The position numbers were made by a program, and so were the translations under genes. Positions 1 through 6,940 of a stretch of DNA of 64,000 nt are shown here, piece after piece (the stretch's first letter is position 1; every line of letters starts with the position of its first letter). This DNA comes from Syntrophorhabdaceae bacterium PtaU1.Bin034. Lineage in GTDB: Bacteria > Desulfobacterota_G > Syntrophorhabdia > Syntrophorhabdales > WCHB1-27. The stretch is taken from the NCBI GenBank assembly GCA_002067405.1, contig MVRP01000003.1, forward strand, positions 1-64,000. Reading direction: 5' to 3'. The notes below the pieces were generated by a model, which saw nothing but the letters and a program-made list of their open reading frames with translations, was not told the origin of the DNA and ran no database searches.

Positions 1-7
1 ATAGCCG

Positions 8-616
8 TTGAGCCTATTACGCTATCGCCGGTGCCCGAGAACCCTTCTTTGCATAATAATAGAGTCTGCATTAACCCGGTTATGGGCTGAACTGCATAAC
101 CGGGTCCCGATAATCATTGAGAAGAATGGAGCGAATCACCTCCTTTTCTGGGTGGGCAAGGAATACTATCCCTACCCCTCGGATTTCATCGAGGAGGTAA
201 GGCGGTTCGGGGCCTCTAAACGGGTTCCCATCGACTTCCCCATTGAAAAGCTGAGCCGGTGGTCTCTTATGTTCTTTGTCCATCCCCGTGCGATCATCGG
301 GGACTACCAGACCCTTCCCCCGCCGCCCCGCTGCCCCAAAGGCCTTAAGAGCCACCTGGCAAACAAGACCTATTGTCTCGGCCATTCGTACCAGGTAGCC
401 CCGGCGAACCAGGAAGGGAGGCGGAAGATCGGGGACACGATCTACGAGGTAACACCCATGCCGGCGAAGGTCTCGCCACACTACGTGCCGGGAATATTCC
501 TGCGGTTACCGATCACCGATATCGATCACGTGATCCACAAGAACGGCAAGGCGGACCCGAGGGTACTGGAAAAGGCGGGGGAAATGGAGGTCCCTCTCAA
601 CTACACGCGCGAGTGA
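8..616 (+). CDS. Hypothetical protein, probably 5'-truncated
   Basis: I do not recognise a family. The open frame begins just after an in-frame stop at 2-4, and TTG at 8 is only the first possible start. The first 30 or so residues look unlike coding sequence and span an 11-bp inverted repeat (74-105). Convincing protein begins around the residues RVPIIIEKNG (near 103) and runs to a clean stop. The body is rich in Pro and aromatic residues and has a short Cys/His patch (RCPKG, then YCLGHSY), with no membrane segment or signal peptide. A strong terminator follows 20 bases after the stop. A second, degraded copy of the last codons plus terminator lies at 2048-2130, so the gene family was duplicated here. 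The start is uncertain. Confidence 0.5.
   Translation: MSLLRYRRCPRTLLCIIIESALTRLWAELHNRVPIIIEKNGANHLLFWVGKEYYPYPSDFIEEVRRFGASKRVPIDFPIEKLSRWSLMFFVHPRAIIGDYQTLPPPPRCPKGLKSHLANKTYCLGHSYQVAPANQEGRRKIGDTIYEVTPMPAKVSPHYVPGIFLRLPITDIDHVIHKNGKADPRVLEKAGEMEVPLNYTRE
74..105. repeat. Perfect 11-bp inverted repeat (10-nt loop)
   Basis: ACCCGGTTATG at 74-84 is matched exactly by its reverse complement at 95-105. It lies in the doubtful N-terminal part of the first gene, where the reading frame may have been joined to foreign sequence. It could be a hairpin, an operator or a recombination scar; nothing here decides which. Confidence 0.5.
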
Positions 617-635
617 AGGGACGAAAACCATTCTT

Positions 636-662
636 AAGGCCCCGGGAACCGGGGCCTTTTTT
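636..662 (+). terminator. Rho-independent terminator
   Basis: A 10-bp GC-rich stem (636-645 with 649-658, loop GAA) is followed by a run of six T (657-662). It ends the transcript of the hypothetical gene at 8-616. A close relative of this terminator closes the accessory patch at 2105-2130. Confidence 0.85.
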
Positions 663-696
663 CCGGACGGCATGCGTGTTGTTGACTTACTAAAGC

Positions 697-981
697 ATGA
701 TATATAAGATGCCTGTTACCGTGGAAACAGCACATGTCGCCAGCAAAGGACAGCTCGTTATACCCGCGCGACTGAGAAAAAAATACGGAATCACGTCTGG
801 AACTGCAATACGGTTCATAGAGCGGGAGAACGAAATCCTCTTGCAGCCCGTGACCGGCGACTACATCAGGAGTGTCCGGGGGGTGTTGAAAAGCAAGACC
901 TCGGCGACCGGAGAACTCCTGGAAGAGCGTTCGAGAGAGAAAAAGCGGGAAGAGGTGAGGTTTGCCAAACGTCGTACTTGA
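697..981 (+). CDS. AbrB/MazE-type antitoxin of a VapBC-like pair
   Basis: Swapped-hairpin AbrB DNA-binding domain at about residues 10-52, with the typical core SKGQLVIPARLRKKYGI. The charged C-terminal half would wrap the toxin. The start may be ATG 697 or the in-frame ATG 709, which gives a more usual antitoxin start. The gene overlaps the following PIN-toxin reading frame by 20 bases, the normal order for such pairs (antitoxin first, represses its own promoter, neutralises the toxin). The toxin frame is broken, so this antitoxin now stands without a working partner and may persist as a passive remnant or as a neutraliser of a related toxin elsewhere. Confidence 0.8.
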   Translation: MIYKMPVTVETAHVASKGQLVIPARLRKKYGITSGTAIRFIERENEILLQPVTGDYIRSVRGVLKSKTSATGELLEERSREKKREEVRFAKRRT

Positions 982-1377
982 CAGCTATGCAGCGCTTGCC
1001 TTTCTTTTCGGAGAGGAAGGGGCCGATGCCGTGGAGGCCCTTTTTGAACAATCAGCGGGCGTCGACCATTACATATTGCCGCTCCCAACCGGGCGGAGGT
1101 AGCCGATATTTCCGAAAGAAAGGCAGGATGTGACAAGTGGAATGCAGCCCGCCTGTAGCTTCTCTCGCTTCCCCTGGAAGTCGTTCCCGCGGACCAGGAA
1201 TTAGCTGAACTGGCGGCAGAGATCAAAGGCCCGCACAGAATGTCTCTCGGTGATGCCTTCGCCGCTGCACTGGCTAAGCAGAAGAAAGCCGATCTCTATA
1301 CCGGCGACCCGGAGTTCAAGGCTGCGGAGAAGGATATTACAATATCTGGCTATAGTCTAAGCGGGGTATGCCCTTAG
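962..1377 (+). pseudogene. PIN-domain toxin (VapC-like), frameshifted
   Basis: Translation from TTG 962 gives a PIN start (PNVVLDSYAALAFLFGEEGA) with the first catalytic Asp. The frame shifts near 1090-1100. The continuation (VADISERKAGCDKWNAARL) meets an in-frame TAG near 1153 and then reads PLEVVPADQELAELAAEIKG and LGDAFAAALAKQKKADLYTG. These are the PIN core with the conserved Asp residues. PIN toxins are Mg-dependent RNases. The last codons (after about 1340) do not match the usual hydrophobic PIN terminus and run into the 25-bp inverted repeat at 1360, as if the flanking element had inserted into the gene's 3' end. At least one indel plus one nonsense codon make it non-functional. Confidence 0.8.
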
Positions 1378-1384
1378 CTCCACC
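1360..1384. repeat. Left 25-bp terminal inverted repeat
   Basis: It begins AGCGGGGTATGCCC and is the exact reverse complement of 2003-2027. It overlaps the last codons of the broken PIN-toxin frame. Confidence 0.9.
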
Positions 1385-1419
1385 CGCGCGCCATGCGAGA
1401 CGAGCGACAGCGGTTCTTC

Positions 1420-1451
1420 TTGATTTAGGTGTGCCATAAGTGATACACTTA
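1420..1451 (+). promoter_or_regulatory. Toxin-antitoxin promoter with palindromic operator
   Basis: TTGATT (1420-1425) and TACACT (1444-1449), separated by 18 bases, form a plausible sigma-70 promoter. The palindrome TAAGTGATACACTTA (1437-1451) covers the -10 box, 20 bases before the antitoxin ATG. This is the usual position for autorepression by an RHH antitoxin. AGGAGG follows at about 1461. Confidence 0.6.
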
Positions 1452-1471
1452 AACATCATAAGGAGGTTGTC

Positions 1472-1699
1472 ATGCCCACAAAGAACGCGAGGATAAATGT
1501 GGTCGTAGAGAAGCCACTTTACACGCTTATCGATGAAATATCCAAGGAGCGCGGTATTTCGAAATCGATGCTCGTGAGAGACCTTGTTATAGAGGCCATC
1601 GACTTGAGAGAAGATCAGGCCCTTGCCCGATTCGCGGACGAACGGGAAAAATCCTTTGACAAAACAAAGGCATTGACCCACGAAGAGGTCTGGGGGTAG
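1472..1699 (+). CDS. Ribbon-helix-helix antitoxin (RelB/ParD-like)
   Basis: 75 residues. The N-terminal RHH pattern is clear (ARINVVVEKPLYTLIDEI, then KERGISKSMLVRDLV) and would dimerise to bind the TAAGTG-type operator just upstream. The acidic C-terminal tail (FADEREKSFDKTKALTHEEV) is the likely toxin-wrapping segment. ATG 1472 is supported by AGGAGG 7 bases upstream. The toxin starts 2 bases after this gene's stop, so the two are translationally coupled. The pair sits inside the 25-bp inverted repeats. Confidence 0.85.
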   Translation: MPTKNARINVVVEKPLYTLIDEISKERGISKSMLVRDLVIEAIDLREDQALARFADEREKSFDKTKALTHEEVWG

Positions 1700-1700
1700 C

Positions 1701-1985
1701 GTGGCCTACTCCATTAGCTATCATCGTCTTGTCAAAAGCGAGGACATACCGAAACTCGACAGCGCGATCAAGACACGGATAAAGAAAGCCATTGAGACGC
1801 GACTGATGGTTGCGCCGGAAAAATACGGTGAGCCCCTTCGAAAAACGCTCAAGGGGTACTGGAAATTGAGGGTCGGCGATTACAGGGTCGTCTTCAGGGT
1901 CGAGGGAGATGAGATCACCGTTTTAGGTATCCGTCACAGACGCGACATCTATAAGGTAATGACCGAAGGCAGGACCCAACGGTAG
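1701..1985 (+). CDS. RelE/ParE-superfamily toxin
   Basis: 94 residues, the usual RelE/ParE length. The family core is visible: PLRKTLKGYWKLRVGDYRVV followed by EDGEIT-like strands and IRHRRDIYKVM. The Arg/Tyr positions of the GDYRVVF and HRRDIY motifs are those used for mRNA cleavage or gyrase binding in relatives. Which target applies cannot be told from sequence. The start is probably GTG 1701. The gene is intact and follows its antitoxin by 2 bases. The right-hand 25-bp repeat begins 18 bases after the stop, with no room for further genes in the cassette. Confidence 0.85.
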   Translation: MAYSISYHRLVKSEDIPKLDSAIKTRIKKAIETRLMVAPEKYGEPLRKTLKGYWKLRVGDYRVVFRVEGDEITVLGIRHRRDIYKVMTEGRTQR

Positions 1986-2002
1986 ACTTCTCTCGATCTT
2001 GA

Positions 2003-2027
2003 GGTGGAGCTAAGGGCATACCCCGCT
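2003..2027. repeat. Right 25-bp terminal inverted repeat
   Basis: Exact reverse complement of 1360-1384, starting 18 bases after the toxin stop codon. It is followed by TAA, the possible target duplication. Confidence 0.9.
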
Positions 2028-2047
2028 AATCTTATTAGCGCGCGAAT

Positions 2048-2104
2048 CATGGGAGTAGTCTTCTGAACCACGCCCGCGAGTAAAGCGAAAAATATCTGTT
2101 TTTC
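2048..2104 (+). pseudogene. Degraded copy of the 3' end of the gene at 8-616
   Basis: Codons ending LNHARE-stop (about 2053-2073) parallel LNYTRE-stop of the first gene. The following spacer and terminator also align with 617-662 at roughly two-thirds identity by eye. Nothing upstream of about 2046 matches, so only the tail of a paralogue remains. This makes a direct repeat flanking the two toxin-antitoxin modules. Confidence 0.5.
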
Positions 2105-2130
2105 AGGCCCCGGTCCCCGGGGCCTTTTTT
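2105..2130 (+). terminator. Rho-independent terminator
   Basis: A 9-bp stem (2105-2113 with 2117-2125, loop TCC) is followed by TTTTTT. It is a sister of the terminator at 636-662. Confidence 0.85.
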
Positions 2131-2140
2131 GTGGCACACT

Positions 2141-2685
2141 CTAAATGACCGACTGCCACTTGGTCATTTTCTTGCGGAGATCGAGTGTCCTGCCATCAAC
2201 CTTGAAGGTCCCGTCGCCGTTCGCATGGAACGTCCGGCGCTCTTTCCGGTCAGGGTCGATCCAGGCCTTGATCCCCTCAAGGATGACCGGTTGTACTTGT
2301 CCGCCAGGCTTTCGTCTACCACGCGGCATTCTATATGCGCTAAACATTCGGCAATAAGCGGGGCTTTGACGTTTTCGGCGGGCAGCGCCGTCAGCTTAAA
2401 AGCCTTGAACTTGTCCACGTCCTGGCCGGAGCAGTTGCCGATATCAACCACCTTGCCTGCCATATCGACCGTAGGAATAGCAATGACACACTCCTTTGTC
2501 GTGCGCAGCGCGGAAAAGCTGTAGTCCCAGGGGCCGATGATGCAGCCTATCTGCGGGGTGAAGTCCATCACCATGTGCCAGCTCATGGCCATGACGTTGG
2601 CCTTCTTCTTGTGGGCGGTCGTTACCAGAACGACCGGGCCCGGCTCTATCAACTGAAATGCCTTTGAGAGTGGGAGTTCGTTCAT
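2141..2685 (-). pseudogene. Flavin-reductase-like FMN-binding protein, frameshifted
   Basis: From ATG 2685 (AAGGAG just upstream) the frame reads a typical flavin-reductase-like domain: PGPVVLVTTAHKKKANVMAM, then GPWDYSFSALRTTKECVIAI and the conserved NCSGQDVDKF. These proteins bind FMN in the cytoplasm and are often electron-transfer or reductase partners. At about 2285-2300 the expected sequence moves to another frame, which carries the normal C-terminus (LEGIKAWIDPDRKERRTFHA to the stop at 2141). Read as one frame, the protein instead ends in a basic nonsense tail. One indel explains the whole gene. It may be a sequencing error or a recent mutation. Confidence 0.75.
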
Positions 2686-2720
2686 GTGCGCTCCTTCTGC
2701 CTCAGGGGGCCATATGTTCT

Positions 2721-3059
2721 TTATCCCCGGGGCCAGTACATGATGATCGCGACACCGATCAGGGCCACCGCACCGCCGATCACGTCGAACCTGTCCGGTG
2801 CGATCTTATCAACCTGCCATCCCCACAGGATCGAGAGGACGATAAAGACACCTCCATAGGCTGCATAGACACGCCCGAAATGTGCGGGCTGTAGTGTGGG
2901 AACCACCCCATAAAGGACAAGCACAAAGGCTCCGATAAGGCCGTACCACAGAGGCTTGTCTTCACGTAACCACAGCCACACAAGGTAGCCGCCGCCGATC
3001 TCACACAGGCCGGCCAGTACAAAATAGCATATCGATTTGATCGTCGTTATGGCTTCCAT
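2721..3059 (-). CDS. ynfA: YnfA/UPF0060 family small membrane protein
   Basis: 112 residues with four hydrophobic helices. It has the family hallmarks [17 protein letters not shown] near residue 17, [14 protein letters not shown] near residue 80 and a short WPRG end. Length matches the family. ATG 3059 has GAGGA upstream. YnfA proteins belong to the SMR-like fold and have been linked to drug or metalloid efflux. The substrate here is unknown. It lies between the broken flavin-reductase gene and the DUF72 gene on the same strand and is probably transcribed with them. Confidence 0.85.
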   Translation of the reverse strand: MEAITTIKSICYFVLAGLCEIGGGYLVWLWLREDKPLWYGLIGAFVLVLYGVVPTLQPAHFGRVYAAYGGVFIVLSILWGWQVDKIAPDRFDVIGGAVALIGVAIIMYWPRG

Positions 3060-3105
3060 GTGTCCTCATCGTTCGGCACAGCCAGCACGAGCATGGCAAA
3101 AGCGG

Positions 3106-3993
3106 TCATCGGCCTTCCAGCATTTGCTTGAGCCGGCCAGCGTTCCTGGTCGCGTTGCCCCGGTGACAGTTATTGAACATGGCATAGGTCGTTTTCGTCT
3201 CCTTGTCGGCCTGCGTGATTGCCGGAATAAACTCCTGGAGCTCGGGATCGGAGTATTCATAGGCATACCGCAGCGATGTCTCGATGTTCTTCCTGAGCCA
3301 GTTCTCCTTGTTTCTGCCGTGAAACCGGAAATACGCCGTATCGGTCGTCACCCAAGGGAGGAAGGGCACGGTCGCCAAGCTGCCGTAATGGGGTTCGTCC
3401 GCGATCACGTAGGTGATGCCGTGCTTTGTGAGAAAATCAAAAACAGATGAAGCGTTCCGGGGGGAGAGCCAGCTCCCGTGACGGAACTCCACTGCGAGGG
3501 GCAAACCCCCGACCAGTTCGAGGGAAAACAGTATGAAATCCATGTTGGCGGTGTTGTGGACGAACCAGGGCGGATACTGAAAGACCATGAGACCCAGCTT
3601 TCCCGCCCTTCGGAGAGGGTCAAGGGCGTCGGTGAATAGCTTACCGATCAGTTTGAGACTTTCTCTTTCCTTGATGTAGGTTGACCTGTCCGAGCCCGTC
3701 TGGCTCACGAACCCCCGCATGTCCTTCGGAAGGGTCCGAGGGTCGATGGCGTGGCCGGTAAGGGCCCCGTATGCCTTGATATGGAAGATAAACCCCAATG
3801 GCGTCCTTACGTCCCACAGCCAGGTAGTACGGGGGTCGGGCACGGCGTAGTAGGTGGAATCGACCTCGACCGCGTCGAAGTGGGAGGCGTAGTAGCGGAG
3901 CCGCGCTTCGGATGTCTTCGCTTCGGGAGGATAGAACTCACCCGACCGGATGAGCGATTTTTCCGCAAAGGAGCAAGTTCCTACTCTTATCAC
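3106..3993 (-). CDS. DUF72 (YecE-like) TIM-barrel protein
   Basis: 295 residues, full length for DUF72. Family landmarks include the N-terminal IRVGTCSFAEKS, YYASHFDAVEVDSTYY, LAVEFRHGSWL, and the C-terminal YAMFNNCHRGNATRNAGRL, which corresponds to the conserved NNC/H-G segment. The function of the family is not established; a TIM-barrel fold with possible endonuclease-like ancestry has been proposed. Translation appears to start with GTG 3993. The gene is divergent from lexA across about 180 bases, so the two may share regulatory sequence. Confidence 0.8.
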   Translation of the reverse strand: MIRVGTCSFAEKSLIRSGEFYPPEAKTSEARLRYYASHFDAVEVDSTYYAVPDPRTTWLWDVRTPLGFIFHIKAYGALTGHAIDPRTLPKDMRGFVSQTGSDRSTYIKERESLKLIGKLFTDALDPLRRAGKLGLMVFQYPPWFVHNTANMDFILFSLELVGGLPLAVEFRHGSWLSPRNASSVFDFLTKHGITYVIADEPHYGSLATVPFLPWVTTDTAYFRFHGRNKENWLRKNIETSLRYAYEYSDPELQEFIPAITQADKETKTTYAMFNNCHRGNATRNAGRLKQMLEGR

Positions 3994-4030
3994 GTTGTTA
4001 TTTTACCATCCCTCGAGGTCTTCGCCACCC

Positions 4031-4059
4031 TTGACAAAACATACAAATGTCTGTTAATT
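4031..4059 (+). promoter_or_regulatory. Probable lexA operon promoter/SOS operator region
   Basis: TTGACA (4031-4036), a perfect -35 box, is followed 17 bases later by a weak -10 (TTAATT, 4054-4059). The same stretch contains GACA-N11-TGTC (4033-4051) and the shorter ACAT-N4-ATGT (4039-4050). Either could be the LexA box of this organism, since LexA boxes differ widely outside enterobacteria. The assignment is inferred. Confidence 0.4.
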
Positions 4060-4173
4060 AGTAGAGGAGGCAGACAAAGAAACCAAGGCAGCGCTGACAA
4101 TGGTCCGGGCTCACCCGCCCTCAAGGCTTGCCGGGGTCGAACGCGGAGAGCACGCCTGGATGGAGGAGAGGAC

Positions 4174-4782
4174 ATGGCATATACACGGGAAGGAGAGACC
4201 AGGGGAAAGGTCTTTCAGTTTGTGCGGGAGCGCATCTTGGCCGGGCGACCCCCGACGGTGCGGGAAGTACAGGAGGCCTTCGGGTTCCACGCCGTGGACA
4301 CGGCCTATCGCCACCTGGAGAACCTCGTTGCCGAAGGGAAGCTCGGACGTGAGGCTGGAAAGGCCAGGGGCTACCGGCTGCCCGAAGCGCGGGGCATCCG
4401 GTACGTCCCCCTCCTCGGCCGGGTGCAGGCAGGCGTCCTGACCACTGCAGTCCAGGAGCCTGAAGGATATATACCGGTTTCCCCGCAACAGACGTACGGG
4501 GAGCTGTTTGCCCTTCGCGTCGAAGGCTTAAGTATGAAAGACGCGGGGATCTTACCCGGCGACATCGCCATTGTCCGCCGCCAGCCTCGTGCGGATTCCG
4601 GTGATATTGTCGTTGCCCTCGTGGGGGACGAGGCGACGGTCAAAAGACTGCGCCTGAACCGCCGGCGCATCGAGCTCCACGCGGAGAACCCGGACTTTCT
4701 CCCGATCATCCCGCCGCCCGGCGAGGTCATCATTTTAGGGAAGGTGATCGAGACCCGGCGTTACTACGAACTGGTGGAATAA
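4174..4782 (+). CDS. lexA: LexA SOS repressor
   Basis: 202 residues. The N-terminal winged helix is at about 10-65 (RPPTVREVQEAFGF). The self-cleavage dyad is complete: Ala86-Gly87 cleavage site (GRVQAGVLT), Ser120 (VEGLSMKDAGI) and Lys157 (EATVKRL). RecA-stimulated autocleavage would relieve repression of the following genes. ATG 4174 is chosen because it has GGAGGAGAGG just upstream and begins the LexA fold; the open frame extends further upstream without coding character. It is the first gene of a lexA-imuA-imuB-dnaE2 operon, as in Pseudomonas lexA2 cassettes, so it is likely a dedicated regulator of this mutagenesis cassette as well as of itself. Confidence 0.93.
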   Translation: MAYTREGETRGKVFQFVRERILAGRPPTVREVQEAFGFHAVDTAYRHLENLVAEGKLGREAGKARGYRLPEARGIRYVPLLGRVQAGVLTTAVQEPEGYIPVSPQQTYGELFALRVEGLSMKDAGILPGDIAIVRRQPRADSGDIVVALVGDEATVKRLRLNRRRIELHAENPDFLPIIPPPGEVIILGKVIETRRYYELVE

Positions 4783-4860
4783 AGGTGAAAAGCACGAAGC
4801 CAAGACCCTCGCGAATCGAACAACAGTCCGCGAGGGCAAGCCTGGATGGAGGAATGAGCC

Positions 4861-5505
4861 GTGAACAACACCATGCGAGCGCACCTCAGGCTCAAGACGG
4901 GTCTGGATTTCTCAGAAACCCCGCCCCAAAGGGACCGCACCAGGAAGGGCCTTGGCCTCTCCTTGTCCGAGTTGACGGGGAGGCTCACGGAGCTTTCCGG
5001 CCAGGGAAGCCACGCCAACCTCACCCTGGCCTGTGACCTGGTCTTCGACGCGCAGCGGGAAGGCGAGACCGCGGCCTGGATTACAGGGAAGGAGAGCAGC
5101 TTCTATCCCCCGGACGCGGCAGAAAGAGGTATCGACCTCTCAGCCCTCGCGGTGGTCCGCTGCCCCGACAGGCGCGATCATGCCCGCGTGGCTGACCGCC
5201 TCGCCCGTTCCGGCGCCTTCGGGCTTCTGATCGTAGACCTCGGCGCGAAGGGAGATGTCTCCCCTCCCCTGCAGTCGCACCTCGCGGGCCTTGCCCGCAT
5301 GCACCACATGGCCGTCGTGTTCCTCACCGAAAAGGCGGACGATGCGCCCTCCCTGGGATCGCTGGTATCGCTGCGCGGGCGCACGTCGAGTCGCAGAGAA
5401 GAAACCGGGCGGTTCATCTGTTCTTTCAAAGCCGTCAAGGACAAGCGCCGGGCCCCTGGCTGGGTTCTCGAGGGGATGTACCATGGAACGCCTGGCCTGT
5501 GTTGA
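4861..5505 (+). CDS. imuA: ImuA-like RecA-fold protein of the SOS mutasome
   Basis: 214 residues, placed between lexA and imuB. The pattern LSLSELTGRLTELSGQGSHA with alternating beta strands (AAWITGK, FGLLIVDLG, HMAVVFLTE) is that of the truncated RecA-like ImuA/ImuA' proteins. The P-loop position reads SGQGSHAN, so the canonical Walker Lys is missing; ATP hydrolysis is unlikely and a scaffolding role is more probable. It starts at GTG 4861. The 3' end overlaps imuB by 23 bases. A 14-base stretch just upstream (4840-4853) is identical to one ahead of lexA (4154-4167). Confidence 0.75.
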   Translation: MNNTMRAHLRLKTGLDFSETPPQRDRTRKGLGLSLSELTGRLTELSGQGSHANLTLACDLVFDAQREGETAAWITGKESSFYPPDAAERGIDLSALAVVRCPDRRDHARVADRLARSGAFGLLIVDLGAKGDVSPPLQSHLAGLARMHHMAVVFLTEKADDAPSLGSLVSLRGRTSSRREETGRFICSFKAVKDKRRAPGWVLEGMYHGTPGLC

Positions 5506-6940
5506 TCTCCCCGAATTCCCCCTCCAGTTCCTCTTGTCAAGGCATCCCGAATGGAAGGGGCTGCCCTCGGCGGTGGTGACGCAAGACAAGCCCCAGGGTG
5601 AAATACTCTGGGTAAGCCCCGAGGCACGGGCTTTTGGGGTCCTGCCGGGGATGCGCTACGCCCAGGGCCTGAGCCTCGCGACAGGCCTCCGGGCGGCAGC
5701 GGTACCGGTCGGGGAAGTGCAGGTCGAGGTCGCCGGGCTGGCCGATCTCCTGCGACGTTTCTCTCCCGAGGTGGAGACCTCGGAAGAGGAGCCAGGGGTA
5801 TTCTGGGTCAACGCAGCCGGGCTCTTGAGGCTTTTCCCTTCACTTGACCTCTGGGCGCACAAGATCCATGAAGAACTCACCGCCAGGGGATGGCGGGCCT
5901 CGGTGGTGGTGGGGTTCCGGCGCTTCGCTGCCTACGCCGTGGCAAGGAAACAGGAGGGGGTCCTCGTCCTGGCCTCGCCGGACGAGGAGGAAGCGGCACT
6001 GCGCCTTGTCCCTTTATCCGTCTTAGCCGTTGATGCCTCTCTTCGGGATACGCTCGCGAAGCTCGGCATCGGTACCCTGGGAGGGTTCATGCGGCTGCCG
6101 GCCCCGGCAGTACGGCGCCGGTTCGGCGACGGGGCCGCCCGCCTCCACGCCCTCGCGCGCGGAGAGGTCTTCGATCCCCTCGCCCCGGCCTTCCCCGCCG
6201 AGCCGATAGCCTGCACGATCATGCTTGACGCCCCGGAAGAAAACAGCGTGCGCCTCCTCTTTATCATTCAGCAACACCTTGACCCGCTCCTCGCCAGGCT
6301 GGCCGAGGAGGGGGAGGTCCTCCGGGAGCTGCAGGTCCGGTTTTTCCTGGAACGGAATGAGGAGCGTACGGACCGGATCAGGCCTGCCGAGGCTACCTTG
6401 GACGAGGCGTTGATCCTGGATCTCCTGCGGCTCAGGCTGGAAGGGTTTCCTCTTACGGCGCCCTCCAGGGAGATCGGTCTCACGGCCCATGGGTCGCCCG
6501 CATCGCCGCAGCAGGTAAGGCTCTTCCTGAAGGCGCCCAAGCGCGACCTTGCGGCAGCCGACCGCGCCCTGGCCAGGATCAGGGCCGAGTTGGGAGAAGA
6601 GGCGGTGGTACGGGCAAGGCTCACCGAGGAGCACCTGCCCGAGGCGCGTTTCGCCTGGGAGCCCCTTTCGCACCTGTCCAAGGCCCGTCCGGGGCCGGAA
6701 GGAAGACCCGCCCTGGTCCGGCGCCTTTATTCACGGCATACCTCCCTGGGAAGGCCTCAACGTGAACAGGTAAGGCATGCGTGTGGTCCCTATATCCTCT
6801 CCGAAGGATGGTGGCGAAGCCTTGACGGCCACGGCGTCCATCGGCGCTACTACTTCCTGGAGGCGCAAAGCGGCGCTCTGCTCTGGCTTTATTACGACAG
6901 CCTGCGGCAGCAATGGTTCGTGCACGGAAAGGTGGAGTAG
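5483..6940 (+). CDS. imuB: ImuB, inactive Y-family polymerase-like mutasome hub
   Basis: 485 residues from ATG 5483, chosen because [18 protein letters not shown] is the usual ImuB start. Upstream extension of the frame overlaps imuA and is not coding. The protein has a Y-family palm, fingers and little-finger layout, but the catalytic acidic motifs of active polymerases are replaced (VDLPEF and FWVNAAGL), as known for ImuB. Known ImuB proteins bridge the beta clamp and DnaE2. The C-terminal quarter ([27 protein letters not shown]) is the typical ImuB tail. It ends where dnaE2 begins. Confidence 0.9.
   Translation: MERLACVDLPEFPLQFLLSRHPEWKGLPSAVVTQDKPQGEILWVSPEARAFGVLPGMRYAQGLSLATGLRAAAVPVGEVQVEVAGLADLLRRFSPEVETSEEEPGVFWVNAAGLLRLFPSLDLWAHKIHEELTARGWRASVVVGFRRFAAYAVARKQEGVLVLASPDEEEAALRLVPLSVLAVDASLRDTLAKLGIGTLGGFMRLPAPAVRRRFGDGAARLHALARGEVFDPLAPAFPAEPIACTIMLDAPEENSVRLLFIIQQHLDPLLARLAEEGEVLRELQVRFFLERNEERTDRIRPAEATLDEALILDLLRLRLEGFPLTAPSREIGLTAHGSPASPQQVRLFLKAPKRDLAAADRALARIRAELGEEAVVRARLTEEHLPEARFAWEPLSHLSKARPGPEGRPALVRRLYSRHTSLGRPQREQVRHACGPYILSEGWWRSLDGHGVHRRYYFLEAQSGALLWLYYDSLRQQWFVHGKVE

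Larger units (their letters stand above)
1360..2027. mobile_element. Toxin-antitoxin cassette bounded by perfect 25-bp inverted repeats
   Basis: The 25 bases at 1360-1384 recur exactly as their reverse complement at 2003-2027, enclosing an RHH antitoxin, a RelE/ParE toxin and their operator. If the ends are taken as 1361 and 2026, the flanks show a possible 3-bp direct repeat TAA (1358-1360 and 2027-2029). The left end sits at the 3' end of the dead PIN-toxin gene. No transposase is encoded, so if mobile it would be a non-autonomous, MITE-like unit moved in trans. The mobile status is inferred; the repeats are plainly visible. Confidence 0.5.

Noticed and set aside
80..481. Minus-strand frame opposite the first gene
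   Set aside because: Arg/Pro-rich shadow of the plus-strand coding frame with no ribosome-binding site.
1360..2027. Integron attC sites or terminator pair as an explanation of the 25-bp inverted repeat
   Set aside because: No attC core (GTTRRRY/RYYYAAC) signals, no integrase, and the arms are too far apart (over 600 bases) for a terminator.
3751..4173. Upstream extension of the lexA frame
   Set aside because: It runs through the DUF72 gene on the other strand and the intergenic promoter; the LexA fold begins at ATG 4174 with a good ribosome-binding site.
5255..5482. Upstream extension of the imuB frame
   Set aside because: It lies inside imuA in another frame and reads as basic, Arg/Pro-rich shadow sequence; ImuB homology begins at ATG 5483.
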